Part shown: positions 34,738 to 42,826 of the stretch, piece after piece
How the letters are laid out: each line of letters opens with the position of its first letter
Numbering within the stretch: position 1 is the stretch's first letter
Source: Paenibacillus sp. ACRRY
GTDB lineage: Bacteria; Bacillota; Bacilli; Paenibacillales; Paenibacillaceae
DNA: 64,000 bases
Reading direction: 5' to 3'
NCBI RefSeq assembly: GCF_022346995.1
Contig: NZ_JAKRNM010000010.1
Location: 62,001-126,000, forward strand
Made by a program: the position numbers and the translations under genes
The notes under the pieces: generated by a model
What the model was told of the DNA's origin: nothing
Databases searched by the model: none
What the model saw: the letters and a program-made list of their open reading frames with translations, nothing else

Positions 34738-36144
34738 ATGAAGAAATGGTCGGCTGCAGTCGTTATCTTTCTGTTCATGTGTTTATTTCCTGTCGCAGCT
34801 CATGCAGGCGTCGTGCCCTCAATTGTTCTTGATGGTGTAACCATTGATCAGCGATCGGGTGCACCTGCGGAGAATGTCGGAAATACCGTGATGGTTCCAA
34901 TCCGCATTGTGTCAGAGAGCCTCGGTTATCAGGTGAAGTGGGAAAAGGAATCCAAGTCTGTTCTGGTGCAGAAAGGGAGCCAAAGTATAGCGATGACCGC
35001 TGGTGAAGATACAGCAACAGTCAATGGGAGCCCTGTAGAGCTGGATTCCCCACCTTTGGTCAAACAAGGAACCACGCTGGTCCCCTTGCGCTTCGTCGGA
35101 GAAGGCATGGGGCTTGAAGTAGGATGGGACAATGGAACCAAGATGGTCAGCCTACGCACTGCTTCACCAGTGGCAGAACAAGATGAAGAGGATGAGGCTA
35201 ACGAAACTCCTTCTCCCAGCTTGAATGCTGAGCTTCAGAGTATCAGTTTCAGTAGTAATCGATTGATGATAACGACAAATGGAGAAGTCAAGCCGAAGCT
35301 GTCCACTCTCGGTGCACCGGATCGGATTATTGTGGATATGCCTGAAACGACGTTCTCTGACTCTTTTATGCAGGGACATGCCTTCAACTCTGATGGCAGT
35401 GGCAGCATTGTGGTTACAGATTCCGCTGTGGTATCCAAGGTGCGCTATGCCATGTTCAGCCATTCACCATCCACGGTTCGTGTTGTGTTTGACTTGAAAC
35501 AATCCGCTACAGCCCAGTGGTCGCTTGGAGATAACAATGTACTGCTAGTCGATCTGACAGCAAGTAGTGGGGATTCTTCCAGTCAGCCAGCCTTACCAAC
35601 CGTTGATGGCAAGAAAGTGGTGATTATTGATCCCGGGCACGGCGGGAGGCAGTCGGGAGCAGTAAGTATTTCCGGAAAGTATGAGAAGGACTTTAATCTT
35701 GCCGTGGGTTTGAAAGTACAGGCACTGCTGCAGAAGCATGACGACATTCAAACCGTGATCACGCGACAGGATGATACTGAGCTTTCCTTGCAGCAGAGAG
35801 TCGAGATGGCGGAACTTAATCAGGCGGACATTTTCATATCCATTCACGGCAACAAATTTACGACTCCTGATCCGAACGGAATAGAAACGCTCTATAGTCG
35901 GATAGAGAGCAAAACGCTGGCCGATATGCTTCACACACATATAATGCCAGTTACAGGGCTTAAGGATCGCGGTGTGAAGATGGTCAGCCTGCATGTAACT
36001 CGTGAGACGTCCATGCCTGCAGTTCTGCTCGAGCTAGGTTTTATGAGTAATCCAACAGATGAAGCACTCATGCTGACGGAAGATTATCAGGAACGGTGTG
36101 CAGAAGCAATTGTAGATGGAATTATAGAATTTTTAGGGCTCTAA
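34738..36144 (+). CDS. N-acetylmuramoyl-L-alanine amidase with stalk and AMIN domains (copy 1)
   Basis: A secreted 468-residue wall hydrolase that should cleave the bond between muramic acid and L-alanine. Signal peptide at about 1-23 (VAAHAG); a copper-amine-oxidase-N-like stalk domain at 25-140 (MVPIRIVSESLGYQVKW and LVPLRFVGEGMGLEVGW repeats); an acidic linker; an AMIN domain at about 160-275; and a C-terminal Amidase_3 domain with zinc ligands in IIDPGHGG, KYEKDFNL and ISIHGN and the catalytic Glu in VLLELGFMSN. GGTGGATG precedes the ATG. The next gene is a paralogue with the same domains. Confidence 0.92.
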   Translation: MKKWSAAVVIFLFMCLFPVAAHAGVVPSIVLDGVTIDQRSGAPAENVGNTVMVPIRIVSESLGYQVKWEKESKSVLVQKGSQSIAMTAGEDTATVNGSPVELDSPPLVKQGTTLVPLRFVGEGMGLEVGWDNGTKMVSLRTASPVAEQDEEDEANETPSPSLNAELQSISFSSNRLMITTNGEVKPKLSTLGAPDRIIVDMPETTFSDSFMQGHAFNSDGSGSIVVTDSAVVSKVRYAMFSHSPSTVRVVFDLKQSATAQWSLGDNNVLLVDLTASSGDSSSQPALPTVDGKKVVIIDPGHGGRQSGAVSISGKYEKDFNLAVGLKVQALLQKHDDIQTVITRQDDTELSLQQRVEMAELNQADIFISIHGNKFTTPDPNGIETLYSRIESKTLADMLHTHIMPVTGLKDRGVKMVSLHVTRETSMPAVLLELGFMSNPTDEALMLTEDYQERCAEAIVDGIIEFLGL

Positions 36145-36402
36145 GGCCGGTTATTCGTAAATACGCAGTTTAGGACAGTTCGTTGTTTTCAGATGTTTGA
36201 TTGATAAAAAAGGAAATAAAAAGACATTAAAATGTAGAAAAAGCTTGATTTGACAACGTTTTTTTTCTGTTATGTTGGAATATATTCGCAACTTTTGAGA
36301 GTATGGGGCGTCTAAATAGGTGTCTGGTAATGCCCTCGTGGTCAGTCGGAGCTGTAAGTCACAACATGCGGCGAAAAAATATGAGAATGGTAGGGGTGAA
36401 GG
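36145..36402 (+). other. Leader of amidase copy 2, no gene
   Basis: Contains a consensus -35 TTGACA (36250-36255) with TATGTT 15 bases on, a possible promoter with short spacing. The following 120 bases hold GGGC/GCCC pairings (about 36306-36343). No known riboswitch was recognised. Confidence 0.35.
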
Positions 36403-37812
36403 ATGAAGAAGTTCGGTTTTTTGGTACTGTTATTTGTCTTTGGGCTCGTTTTCCCGGGCTATAGTCATGCAGCTGTGGATACGAAAATTATCCTAGACGG
36501 GAAAGAAATTGTGCAGCCATCGGATGCCAAAGCGGAAATCATCAATAGCAAAGTGATGGTACCGATTCGGGTTATTTCCGAAAGTCTGGGGTACGGTGTG
36601 GAATGGAAGCAAAGTACAAGCACCGTGACGATAAGCAAAGACAACACTGCCATGCAGATGATTGTTGGACAGAAGACGGCAACGGTGAACGGCAGTAACG
36701 TGAACCTAGATGCCCCGCCACTCGTAAAAAATGGTACGACTCTTGTGCCACTCCGATTTGTCGGTGAACAAATGGGTCTTAAGGTGGGTTGGAACAACAC
36801 CACGAAGACGGTAACATTAGTTACCCAGAATTCAGGTTCCGGAAACGGAACAACAACTCCTCCGAATTCCGGCAATAATGGCGGAGGTTCAAATGAGGAA
36901 GGTCTTGTACTGGTGAACGGCATCAGCTTCAGTGACAACCGCTTCTTTATTGCAACAAGCGGAGATACGAAGCCGAACGTCTTCACGATGACAGGACCGG
37001 ATCGGATCGTTATCGACTTACCTAATACAGCATTTGCTGATTCTTTCAGTGAGGGACAAGCTCTTGACAGCAACCAGAATGGACAGCTTGTAGTCAGCGG
37101 TTATCCCGATGTTTCCAAGATTCGGTATTCGTTATACAGTAACAGTCCTTCTACTGTTCGTTTTGTCATTGACCTTTCGAGTGCCAAAGGTTATGACGTT
37201 CAAAACGATTCGGGTTTGATTATGGTTGATCTGAACAAACAAGGCGCGACACCTACCCCTCCAGTTGGAGATAATGGCAAGAAAGTTGTCGTAATTGATG
37301 CAGGACACGGGGACCAGGATCCTGGAGCAATTGGTGTTACCGGAAAACGGGAAAAAGATTTTAACTTGGCGATGGCTTTGAAGGTGGAAGCACTGCTGAA
37401 AAAAGAGTCTAAAATTGACGTTGTGTTAACCCGCAGCGATGATACTTTTCTGGCTTTGAGTGAACGTGTGAAAATAGCCGAAAAGGTAAACGCGGATATT
37501 TTCATTTCCATTCATGCTAATAGTGGGCCTGCTGCTGCGAACGGTGTAGAAACCTTCTATACTCGATCCACTAGTAAGGAATTGGCTACCATCATGCACA
37601 AGTATCTTCTGCAATCTTCCGGATTAAAGGATCGTGGCGTGAAAACGGCAAGCCTCCATGTAACCCGTGAAACGACAATGCCAGCCGTTCTGCTGGAAGG
37701 CGGTTTCCTGAGCAATAAGAGTGATGAAGCAGCTCTGTTCACTGAAAGTTTTCAAAACAGTGTTGCGAAGGGTATTGTTGCAGGAATCAAGGAGTATCTG
37801 GGAATTAAATAA
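36403..37812 (+). CDS. N-acetylmuramoyl-L-alanine amidase with stalk and AMIN domains (copy 2)
   Basis: A 469-residue paralogue of the preceding gene with the same order: signal peptide (about 1-23, YSHAAV), stalk domain (MVPIRVISESLGYGVEW, LVPLRFVGEQMGLKVGW), a Gly/Asn/Thr-rich linker (about 145-165) in place of the acidic one, AMIN domain, and Amidase_3 with VIDAGHGDQDPGA, KREKDFNL, ISIHANSG and VLLEGGFLSN. All zinc and catalytic residues are present. AGGGGTGA lies just before the ATG. It has its own 258-base upstream region, so the copies need not be co-transcribed. A GerMN lipoprotein gene follows 34 bases later. Confidence 0.93.
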   Translation: MKKFGFLVLLFVFGLVFPGYSHAAVDTKIILDGKEIVQPSDAKAEIINSKVMVPIRVISESLGYGVEWKQSTSTVTISKDNTAMQMIVGQKTATVNGSNVNLDAPPLVKNGTTLVPLRFVGEQMGLKVGWNNTTKTVTLVTQNSGSGNGTTTPPNSGNNGGGSNEEGLVLVNGISFSDNRFFIATSGDTKPNVFTMTGPDRIVIDLPNTAFADSFSEGQALDSNQNGQLVVSGYPDVSKIRYSLYSNSPSTVRFVIDLSSAKGYDVQNDSGLIMVDLNKQGATPTPPVGDNGKKVVVIDAGHGDQDPGAIGVTGKREKDFNLAMALKVEALLKKESKIDVVLTRSDDTFLALSERVKIAEKVNADIFISIHANSGPAAANGVETFYTRSTSKELATIMHKYLLQSSGLKDRGVKTASLHVTRETTMPAVLLEGGFLSNKSDEAALFTESFQNSVAKGIVAGIKEYLGIK

Positions 37813-37846
37813 GGGTTAACCCTTATGATCAGGAGGCGGAGTTAGA

Positions 37847-38548
37847 ATGAACAAAAAAATATGGATTGCAGCACTGTTGGTAACGGTTATGGCAGTTGCT
37901 GCCGGATGCGGAAGCAAGCCAACAGCAGCTCCTGCTCCAAGTCAGACTCAAGGGGCAGGTACGGAAGTTAGTGTCCCTGAGGATCAAAATAATGAGAATG
38001 AGACAAATGATACGGAAATTACAGATCCTGTAACTGTGGAAACAGAAGGTACGACATCTACACCGGATTCGACACCTTCCAGCTCAGGTTCGGAAGGAAC
38101 AACTTCCTCGGGAGGAACTTCCACGGATTCCAGCAGCACTTCACAGAGTACGGAGCAAACAACAATCAAGGTGTTTTATACCGATCCGGAAGAGCTGGAT
38201 CTGCATGAAGCCACTGCAAGTATCTCCTACGCAGCAGATGATGATAAATACAAGGCAGCATTTGCGGCTTTACAGCAAACGGCAGATGACAAACTTGTAC
38301 CACTGTGGGCCAAAGAGATTGAATTGAAGTCCGTAAAATTTGATGCAGGTGCACTTACATTGGATATTCATATGCCTGATACCGCGCGTCTTGGTGCAGG
38401 TGGAGAAGCATATGCAATTGATGCATTGAAGAAAACATTCTTCCAGTTTGATGAAGTCAAATCGCTTGATTTGCTAGTGGACGGGCAGCAATCTGAGAGC
38501 TTGATGGGCCATGTTGATCTTGAGCATCCAATGACAAGATCCGAATAG
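37847..38548 (+). CDS. GerMN-domain lipoprotein
   Basis: A 233-residue lipoprotein: signal ending VAAGC (Cys21), then a long Ser/Thr/Gly/Glu-rich linker (about 25-105), then a GerMN-like domain (TTIKVFYTDPEELDLHEATASISYAADDDKYKAAFAALQQT ... AIDALKKTFFQFDEVKSLDLLVDGQ). GerMN domains occur in GerM, a sporulation and germination protein of the spore envelope, and in other wall-associated lipoproteins. AGGAGG (37831-37836) precedes the ATG. It lies 34 bases after an amidase gene and is probably co-transcribed with it, which suggests a joint role in wall or spore-cortex work. Confidence 0.85.
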   Translation: MNKKIWIAALLVTVMAVAAGCGSKPTAAPAPSQTQGAGTEVSVPEDQNNENETNDTEITDPVTVETEGTTSTPDSTPSSSGSEGTTSSGGTSTDSSSTSQSTEQTTIKVFYTDPEELDLHEATASISYAADDDKYKAAFAALQQTADDKLVPLWAKEIELKSVKFDAGALTLDIHMPDTARLGAGGEAYAIDALKKTFFQFDEVKSLDLLVDGQQSESLMGHVDLEHPMTRSE

Positions 38549-38620
38549 TTTCGCTGCAGTCTGTTGTTTTACCGTTTTCCAATGGATATCGACCGTTTTA
38601 CATGAGAGGGGAAATCATAG

Positions 38621-41359
38621 GTGACTTTTAAATATAACAATCCATCACACTCTAAAAAAGTAGTATCAGCCGTGCTTGCAGGCATGATGGCCCTTAGCGC
38701 TGGCGGAGCTGCCATGGCAGCAGAATCAACAGAAGCGGAGCAGAGCCAGACTGCGGCTGTAAGCAATACGACTGCACCTGCAGGTTTGTTCAGTGATATC
38801 AAGGTTGGATACTGGGCTGAGAAGCATGTATATAAGCTGGCAAACCAAGGGATCCTTCTCGGTAACAATGGTCTGTTCCGTCCTGGAGATGCGGTGACAC
38901 AACAGGAAGCTGTAACCATGGCGATCCGTTTTATGAACCAGGAAGGCCAGTTGAACGACAGCACGGCTACGGCATTACCGACAAATATGGAAGTGGGGAA
39001 TTATTTCAAGCCATATGTGGCTTTGGCGCTCCAACTGGGACTGATTGATAAAACGGAAGAATCTACAGCAGACGTAACTAAAACAACATGGGGACAAAAG
39101 CCAGCATCGCGTGAGTGGATTACCAAACTGCTGATCCGTTCATTAAACAAAGAAGCTGAAGCGAAAGCTCAGAACAGTCAATCCACTGGGTTCGCCGATG
39201 ATGCAAGCATCTCCGAAGATGGCAAAGGTTACGTCAATCTGGCAGTGAGCCTGGAGCTTGCCAAAGGTGTGGAAGGTAACAAATTTAATCCAACTGGATC
39301 GGTTACAAGGGCCCAATTAGCGACTTTCTTCAGCAGAGGAGAAGCGTTAACAGATACAGCTTATCCGAACACGTACACGGGTTATGTAACTGGATTAAAA
39401 GATGGTCAGATCAGCCTGCTGGTTGATGGGAAAGTAACAAACTTTATGGTGAACAGCAGCACTCCATATTTCACAAAAGATAGTGAAACACGTGTGACAG
39501 AACCAAATGTTAAGCTCTATACCAAAGTACAAGTGGTTGGAGCTGCTGGAAATGCAGCTTATGTGGAAGTGATCGATGCGACACCGCAGGTGGAGAGTGT
39601 CGAAGGCACATTTGCGCGTTCGTTGTCAGGCAATAAAATTGGGATCTTTGTTGGCGAGAACTATGAAACATACGGGTATGATGAAGCAACGGCTTTTATC
39701 GACCAGAACGGAAATACTATTAAGTTGGCTGATATTACAGCAGACAGCATTATTGAAGTGCAGCGCGAAACCTTCTCCGCTGACAAAAAGACGGTTGCAA
39801 TCCGTGTGAAGTCCGGCATTGTCAACAAAAGTGACAGTGGTGTGATTGCGGAAGTGAGCACAACCGGGAAAACGATCAAGTTCACGAATGCTGCTGGAAC
39901 CACAGAGCAGTTTACGTATGGTGATAACCTGATCATTCGTTATCAGGATCGAATTCTGTCTTTGGCTGAGCTTAAAGCAGGCAGTACCGTGAAATACACG
40001 GTGAAGGACAGTGTTTTGCAAACCATCGAATTGTCTCAGGGTGTAGAGCAGTCTGTGCGCGGCACCTTGGTGGAGATTGGTGGCAATCAGTCAACATTGA
40101 CGTTTAAACGTGAAGGTGGCTCTCTCGAAGCAAAACTGCTGGCTGAGAATCCGGAGGTAGTAATCAACGGAATCCAGGACGCATCATTGTCAGATCTGAT
40201 TACGGATGCAACGAATGGTGATCAGGTTGAACTGACGCTGAATGGGGAAGATCGTGTAACACGAATTCAGGTTATTGGACGTCAGATGGAACCGATGAAC
40301 GGAGCTTCTGTAGTTTCCTACAACAGCAAAACCAAAGTGCTGACTGTGCTGGACAGCAATAAAAAACCATTTGTATTTACGCTGGATGACAAAACGAAAC
40401 TGGACTACAATACAACCAAGCCTACGCTTGCAGGATTGGAATCGCTATTGAATGAAGGCCGCAAACTCGATCTGACGTATGTCGGAACTAGAGCGTTGTC
40501 CGTAAAAGTCATTTACAAATACGAAGGTACGCTTAGCGGAATGGATACAAATAAAAAAACCATCAGCGTATTGTCTGGTAATCAAACCATCACGGTTCCT
40601 TATTCTACTGTTCCGGCAGTAGAGATCTACAACAAGTCTGGAGCAGGTCTGAGTGACCTGAAGATTGGTGATAAAGTAACCGTTACGCTTGGTTCCAATC
40701 AGGATTATGTACAAAAAGTGTCATTGAACACCGTGGCCCAATTTGAAGTCGTATCTGTAGAGACCAATGGTCGTGTTCGTGTGAAATCGGACTCACTGAC
40801 AAGCCAGTTTTACGTGGATCAGGCAGTTTTGACAGGTGAAAGTGGACAAACTATTACCGCTTCTCAACTGACTGCCGGCAATCTGATTAACGTGACTTTC
40901 GAGGGAACTACTCCTAAAGCGGTGCAGGTCGTGAAACGGACTTTGGCAGAAGTGGCATCTGTTGATGCGAATTCGGTAACACTGAAGTTGTTTAATGGAC
41001 AGAGTGAAACCGTAGCTGTTAGCGGTGCTGTAAAAGTGATCAAGTCCGGCTCTACATTGACCACATTAAACAGCCTTACGGTGGGTGACCGTGTCGAAAT
41101 GACCAAGGATACGGATAATTCCACTCGCTTCAGAGTGATGACCATTATGAGTAAGCAGTTCTGGTCTTATGATGGAGTTGGTAACCAAATCCTGGTTAAA
41201 CGTGAGTCCACTTCAGACACAAATTACCGTTTTGCACTTGGTACAGGCGTATTTGTTCACCAGGGTGACAACACTTTAAGCGTGCAATCTCTCAAAGATA
41301 ATGATAATATTGTATTGTATCTCCTGAATAACGTAGTGATGGAGATTCAAAAACAGTAA
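38621..41359 (+). CDS. Secreted SLH-domain surface protein
   Basis: A 912-residue secreted protein. Signal peptide at about 1-33; three SLH domains at about 50-235 (GLFSDIKVGYWAEKHVYKLANQGIL, then YFKPYVALALQLGLI, then GFADDASISEDGKGYVNLAVSLELAKGV), which anchor proteins to wall polymers; and about 670 residues of repeated beta-rich segments rich in Thr, Val, Asp and Lys without a recognised enzyme. It starts at GTG 38621 with GAGGGG about 12 bases upstream. No Cys is evident in the mature protein. Its role is probably structural or adhesive. Confidence 0.85.
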   Translation: MTFKYNNPSHSKKVVSAVLAGMMALSAGGAAMAAESTEAEQSQTAAVSNTTAPAGLFSDIKVGYWAEKHVYKLANQGILLGNNGLFRPGDAVTQQEAVTMAIRFMNQEGQLNDSTATALPTNMEVGNYFKPYVALALQLGLIDKTEESTADVTKTTWGQKPASREWITKLLIRSLNKEAEAKAQNSQSTGFADDASISEDGKGYVNLAVSLELAKGVEGNKFNPTGSVTRAQLATFFSRGEALTDTAYPNTYTGYVTGLKDGQISLLVDGKVTNFMVNSSTPYFTKDSETRVTEPNVKLYTKVQVVGAAGNAAYVEVIDATPQVESVEGTFARSLSGNKIGIFVGENYETYGYDEATAFIDQNGNTIKLADITADSIIEVQRETFSADKKTVAIRVKSGIVNKSDSGVIAEVSTTGKTIKFTNAAGTTEQFTYGDNLIIRYQDRILSLAELKAGSTVKYTVKDSVLQTIELSQGVEQSVRGTLVEIGGNQSTLTFKREGGSLEAKLLAENPEVVINGIQDASLSDLITDATNGDQVELTLNGEDRVTRIQVIGRQMEPMNGASVVSYNSKTKVLTVLDSNKKPFVFTLDDKTKLDYNTTKPTLAGLESLLNEGRKLDLTYVGTRALSVKVIYKYEGTLSGMDTNKKTISVLSGNQTITVPYSTVPAVEIYNKSGAGLSDLKIGDKVTVTLGSNQDYVQKVSLNTVAQFEVVSVETNGRVRVKSDSLTSQFYVDQAVLTGESGQTITASQLTAGNLINVTFEGTTPKAVQVVKRTLAEVASVDANSVTLKLFNGQSETVAVSGAVKVIKSGSTLTTLNSLTVGDRVEMTKDTDNSTRFRVMTIMSKQFWSYDGVGNQILVKRESTSDTNYRFALGTGVFVHQGDNTLSVQSLKDNDNIVLYLLNNVVMEIQKQ

Positions 41360-41388
41360 TCGTATTTTTCGAGGATCAAAAGAATGAC

Positions 41389-41430
41389 CGTCTTGATGCG
41401 GGATCTTTCCCCCATCAGGACGTTTTTTTT
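41389..41430 (+). terminator. Rho-independent terminator after the SLH gene
   Basis: CGTCTTGATG (41389-41398) pairs with CATCAGGACG (41413-41422, one mismatch) with GG/CC inside, followed by eight T. Confidence 0.92.
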
Positions 41431-41521
41431 GCAAGCTTTTTGGCGTCCCCGCAGAGCACTCGAAATAAGCTTGAAAGTAAGTCTCCACACGGTGTGGTGA
41501 TTTTGTGGGAGGTAGCTCTTC

Positions 41522-42217
41522 ATGAATGCAGCGACGGTTAGGCACATACTCGATACGATGGAAGCGATGTTCCCTGATGCACATTGCGAATTAAATCACA
41601 GCAATGCGTTTGAATTGACTGTAGCTGTCCTGTTGTCTGCCCAGTGTACCGATGAAACGGTAAACAAGGTGACCGCAGACTTGTTCCAAAAGTACACCTG
41701 TCCTGCCGACTATCTGGCGGTTCCACTCGAAGAGTTGGAACAGGACATCCGGCGTATTGGCTTGTACCGGAACAAGGCCAAGCATATTCAGAACATGTGC
41801 CGTATTTTAATAGAGCAGTATGGCGGTGATGTACCGCAGGAACATGATCAGCTTGTGACGCTGCCAGGTGTAGGGCGGAAAACCGCGAATGTGGTTGTTT
41901 CCAATGCATTTGGTGTACCGGCCATTGCGGTGGATACGCATGTTGAACGTGTATCCAAACGGCTCGGGCTGGCAGGCTGGGACGACTCCGTACTTGAAGT
42001 CGAGAAAAAACTGATGAAGCGCGTACCCCGGGATGAGTGGACTTTAACTCACCACCGGATTATTTTCTTTGGACGCTACCATTGCAAGGCGCAAAATCCC
42101 GGTTGTCATATTTGTCCATTGCTGGACGTATGCCGGGAAGGGAAAAAGCGTATGAAAACGTCCCAAATCAGGAAAGATAAGGAACGTGCTACAACCCCAA
42201 AACGAAAAATAAATTAA
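41522..42217 (+). CDS. nth: Endonuclease III
   Basis: A DNA glycosylase/AP lyase for oxidised pyrimidines in base excision repair. The 231 residues contain the helix-hairpin-helix LPGVGRKTANVVVSNAFG with its catalytic lysine (GRKTA), the catalytic Asp in AVDTHVERVSKRLGL, and the 4Fe-4S pattern C-x6-C-x2-C-x5-C in CKAQNPGCHICPLLDVC. A basic tail of about 20 residues follows. GGGAGGT precedes the ATG. In B. subtilis nth follows dnaD; here the two are separated by about 26 kb. Confidence 0.97.
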   Translation: MNAATVRHILDTMEAMFPDAHCELNHSNAFELTVAVLLSAQCTDETVNKVTADLFQKYTCPADYLAVPLEELEQDIRRIGLYRNKAKHIQNMCRILIEQYGGDVPQEHDQLVTLPGVGRKTANVVVSNAFGVPAIAVDTHVERVSKRLGLAGWDDSVLEVEKKLMKRVPRDEWTLTHHRIIFFGRYHCKAQNPGCHICPLLDVCREGKKRMKTSQIRKDKERATTPKRKIN

Positions 42218-42240
42218 TGACCAGAAGAGGATGAGTAATC

Positions 42241-42513
42241 ATGAAATGCATTTCCGTGTACACTGACAATTTTGAGGCCTTCTCCGATATTTTTGAACAA
42301 ATCGTTGAACAGGAAATGGCTGAGAACGAAGAGAAAGAAGTCGAAGGCATCACAGTAAGCCACTCTGGCGACGTGCCTGAACACTATTTGGAGCGTATGT
42401 CTACAAAACCGGAAGTTGTGGTTATGAGAGACAAAGGAAGAGACATTACAATTTTGCAGCATGGCCAAGTATTTGAGATTTTGCTGCCATCCCTGGAGAA
42501 TGCTGTTTCCTAA
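42241..42513 (+). CDS. Small conserved-looking hypothetical protein
   Basis: A 90-residue acidic cytoplasmic protein (MKCISVYTDNFEAFSDIFEQIVEQ ... PEVVVMRDKGRDITILQHGQVFEILLP) with a predicted alternating helix-strand pattern. No family is recognised. GAGGATGAGTAATC lies before the ATG. It begins 23 bases after nth and ends ahead of a terminator, so it is probably co-transcribed with nth. Confidence 0.75.
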   Translation: MKCISVYTDNFEAFSDIFEQIVEQEMAENEEKEVEGITVSHSGDVPEHYLERMSTKPEVVVMRDKGRDITILQHGQVFEILLPSLENAVS

Positions 42514-42649
42514 TTTTTCTGGTAAACGCAAGACATGTTGCATCAATGCTGGCATCGAGCTTATCACATAAGTTCATGCGGGCATTGAATGCGACATACA
42601 TAGCTATGCACAGTGAACTTTGTGTAATCAATAGAACCACAACTTAGAT

Positions 42650-42678
42650 AAAACCGACAGATCGGTTTTATTTTTTTT
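42650..42678 (+). terminator. Rho-independent terminator after the nth unit
   Basis: AAAACCGA (42650-42657) pairs with TCGGTTTT (42662-42669), followed by ATTTTTTTT. Confidence 0.9.
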
Positions 42679-42731
42679 AGCAAAAATGAGCATTTCTTCT
42701 GCATCGCTTACCTTCAAATGGGTGTAAACCG

Positions 42732-42760
42732 TTCAAATTCGGTTCGTCTAATGTTAAAAT
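42732..42760 (+). promoter_or_regulatory. Probable sigma-A promoter of dynA
   Basis: TTCAAA (42732-42737), 17 bases, TAAAAT (42755-42760), 67 bases before dynA. Confidence 0.55.
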
Positions 42761-42826
42761 ACATTTATTATGAGATAAAGGCATGATGCAGATGCCAATT
42801 AAGAGGAGCCAGGGGGAAGGCCAGAC

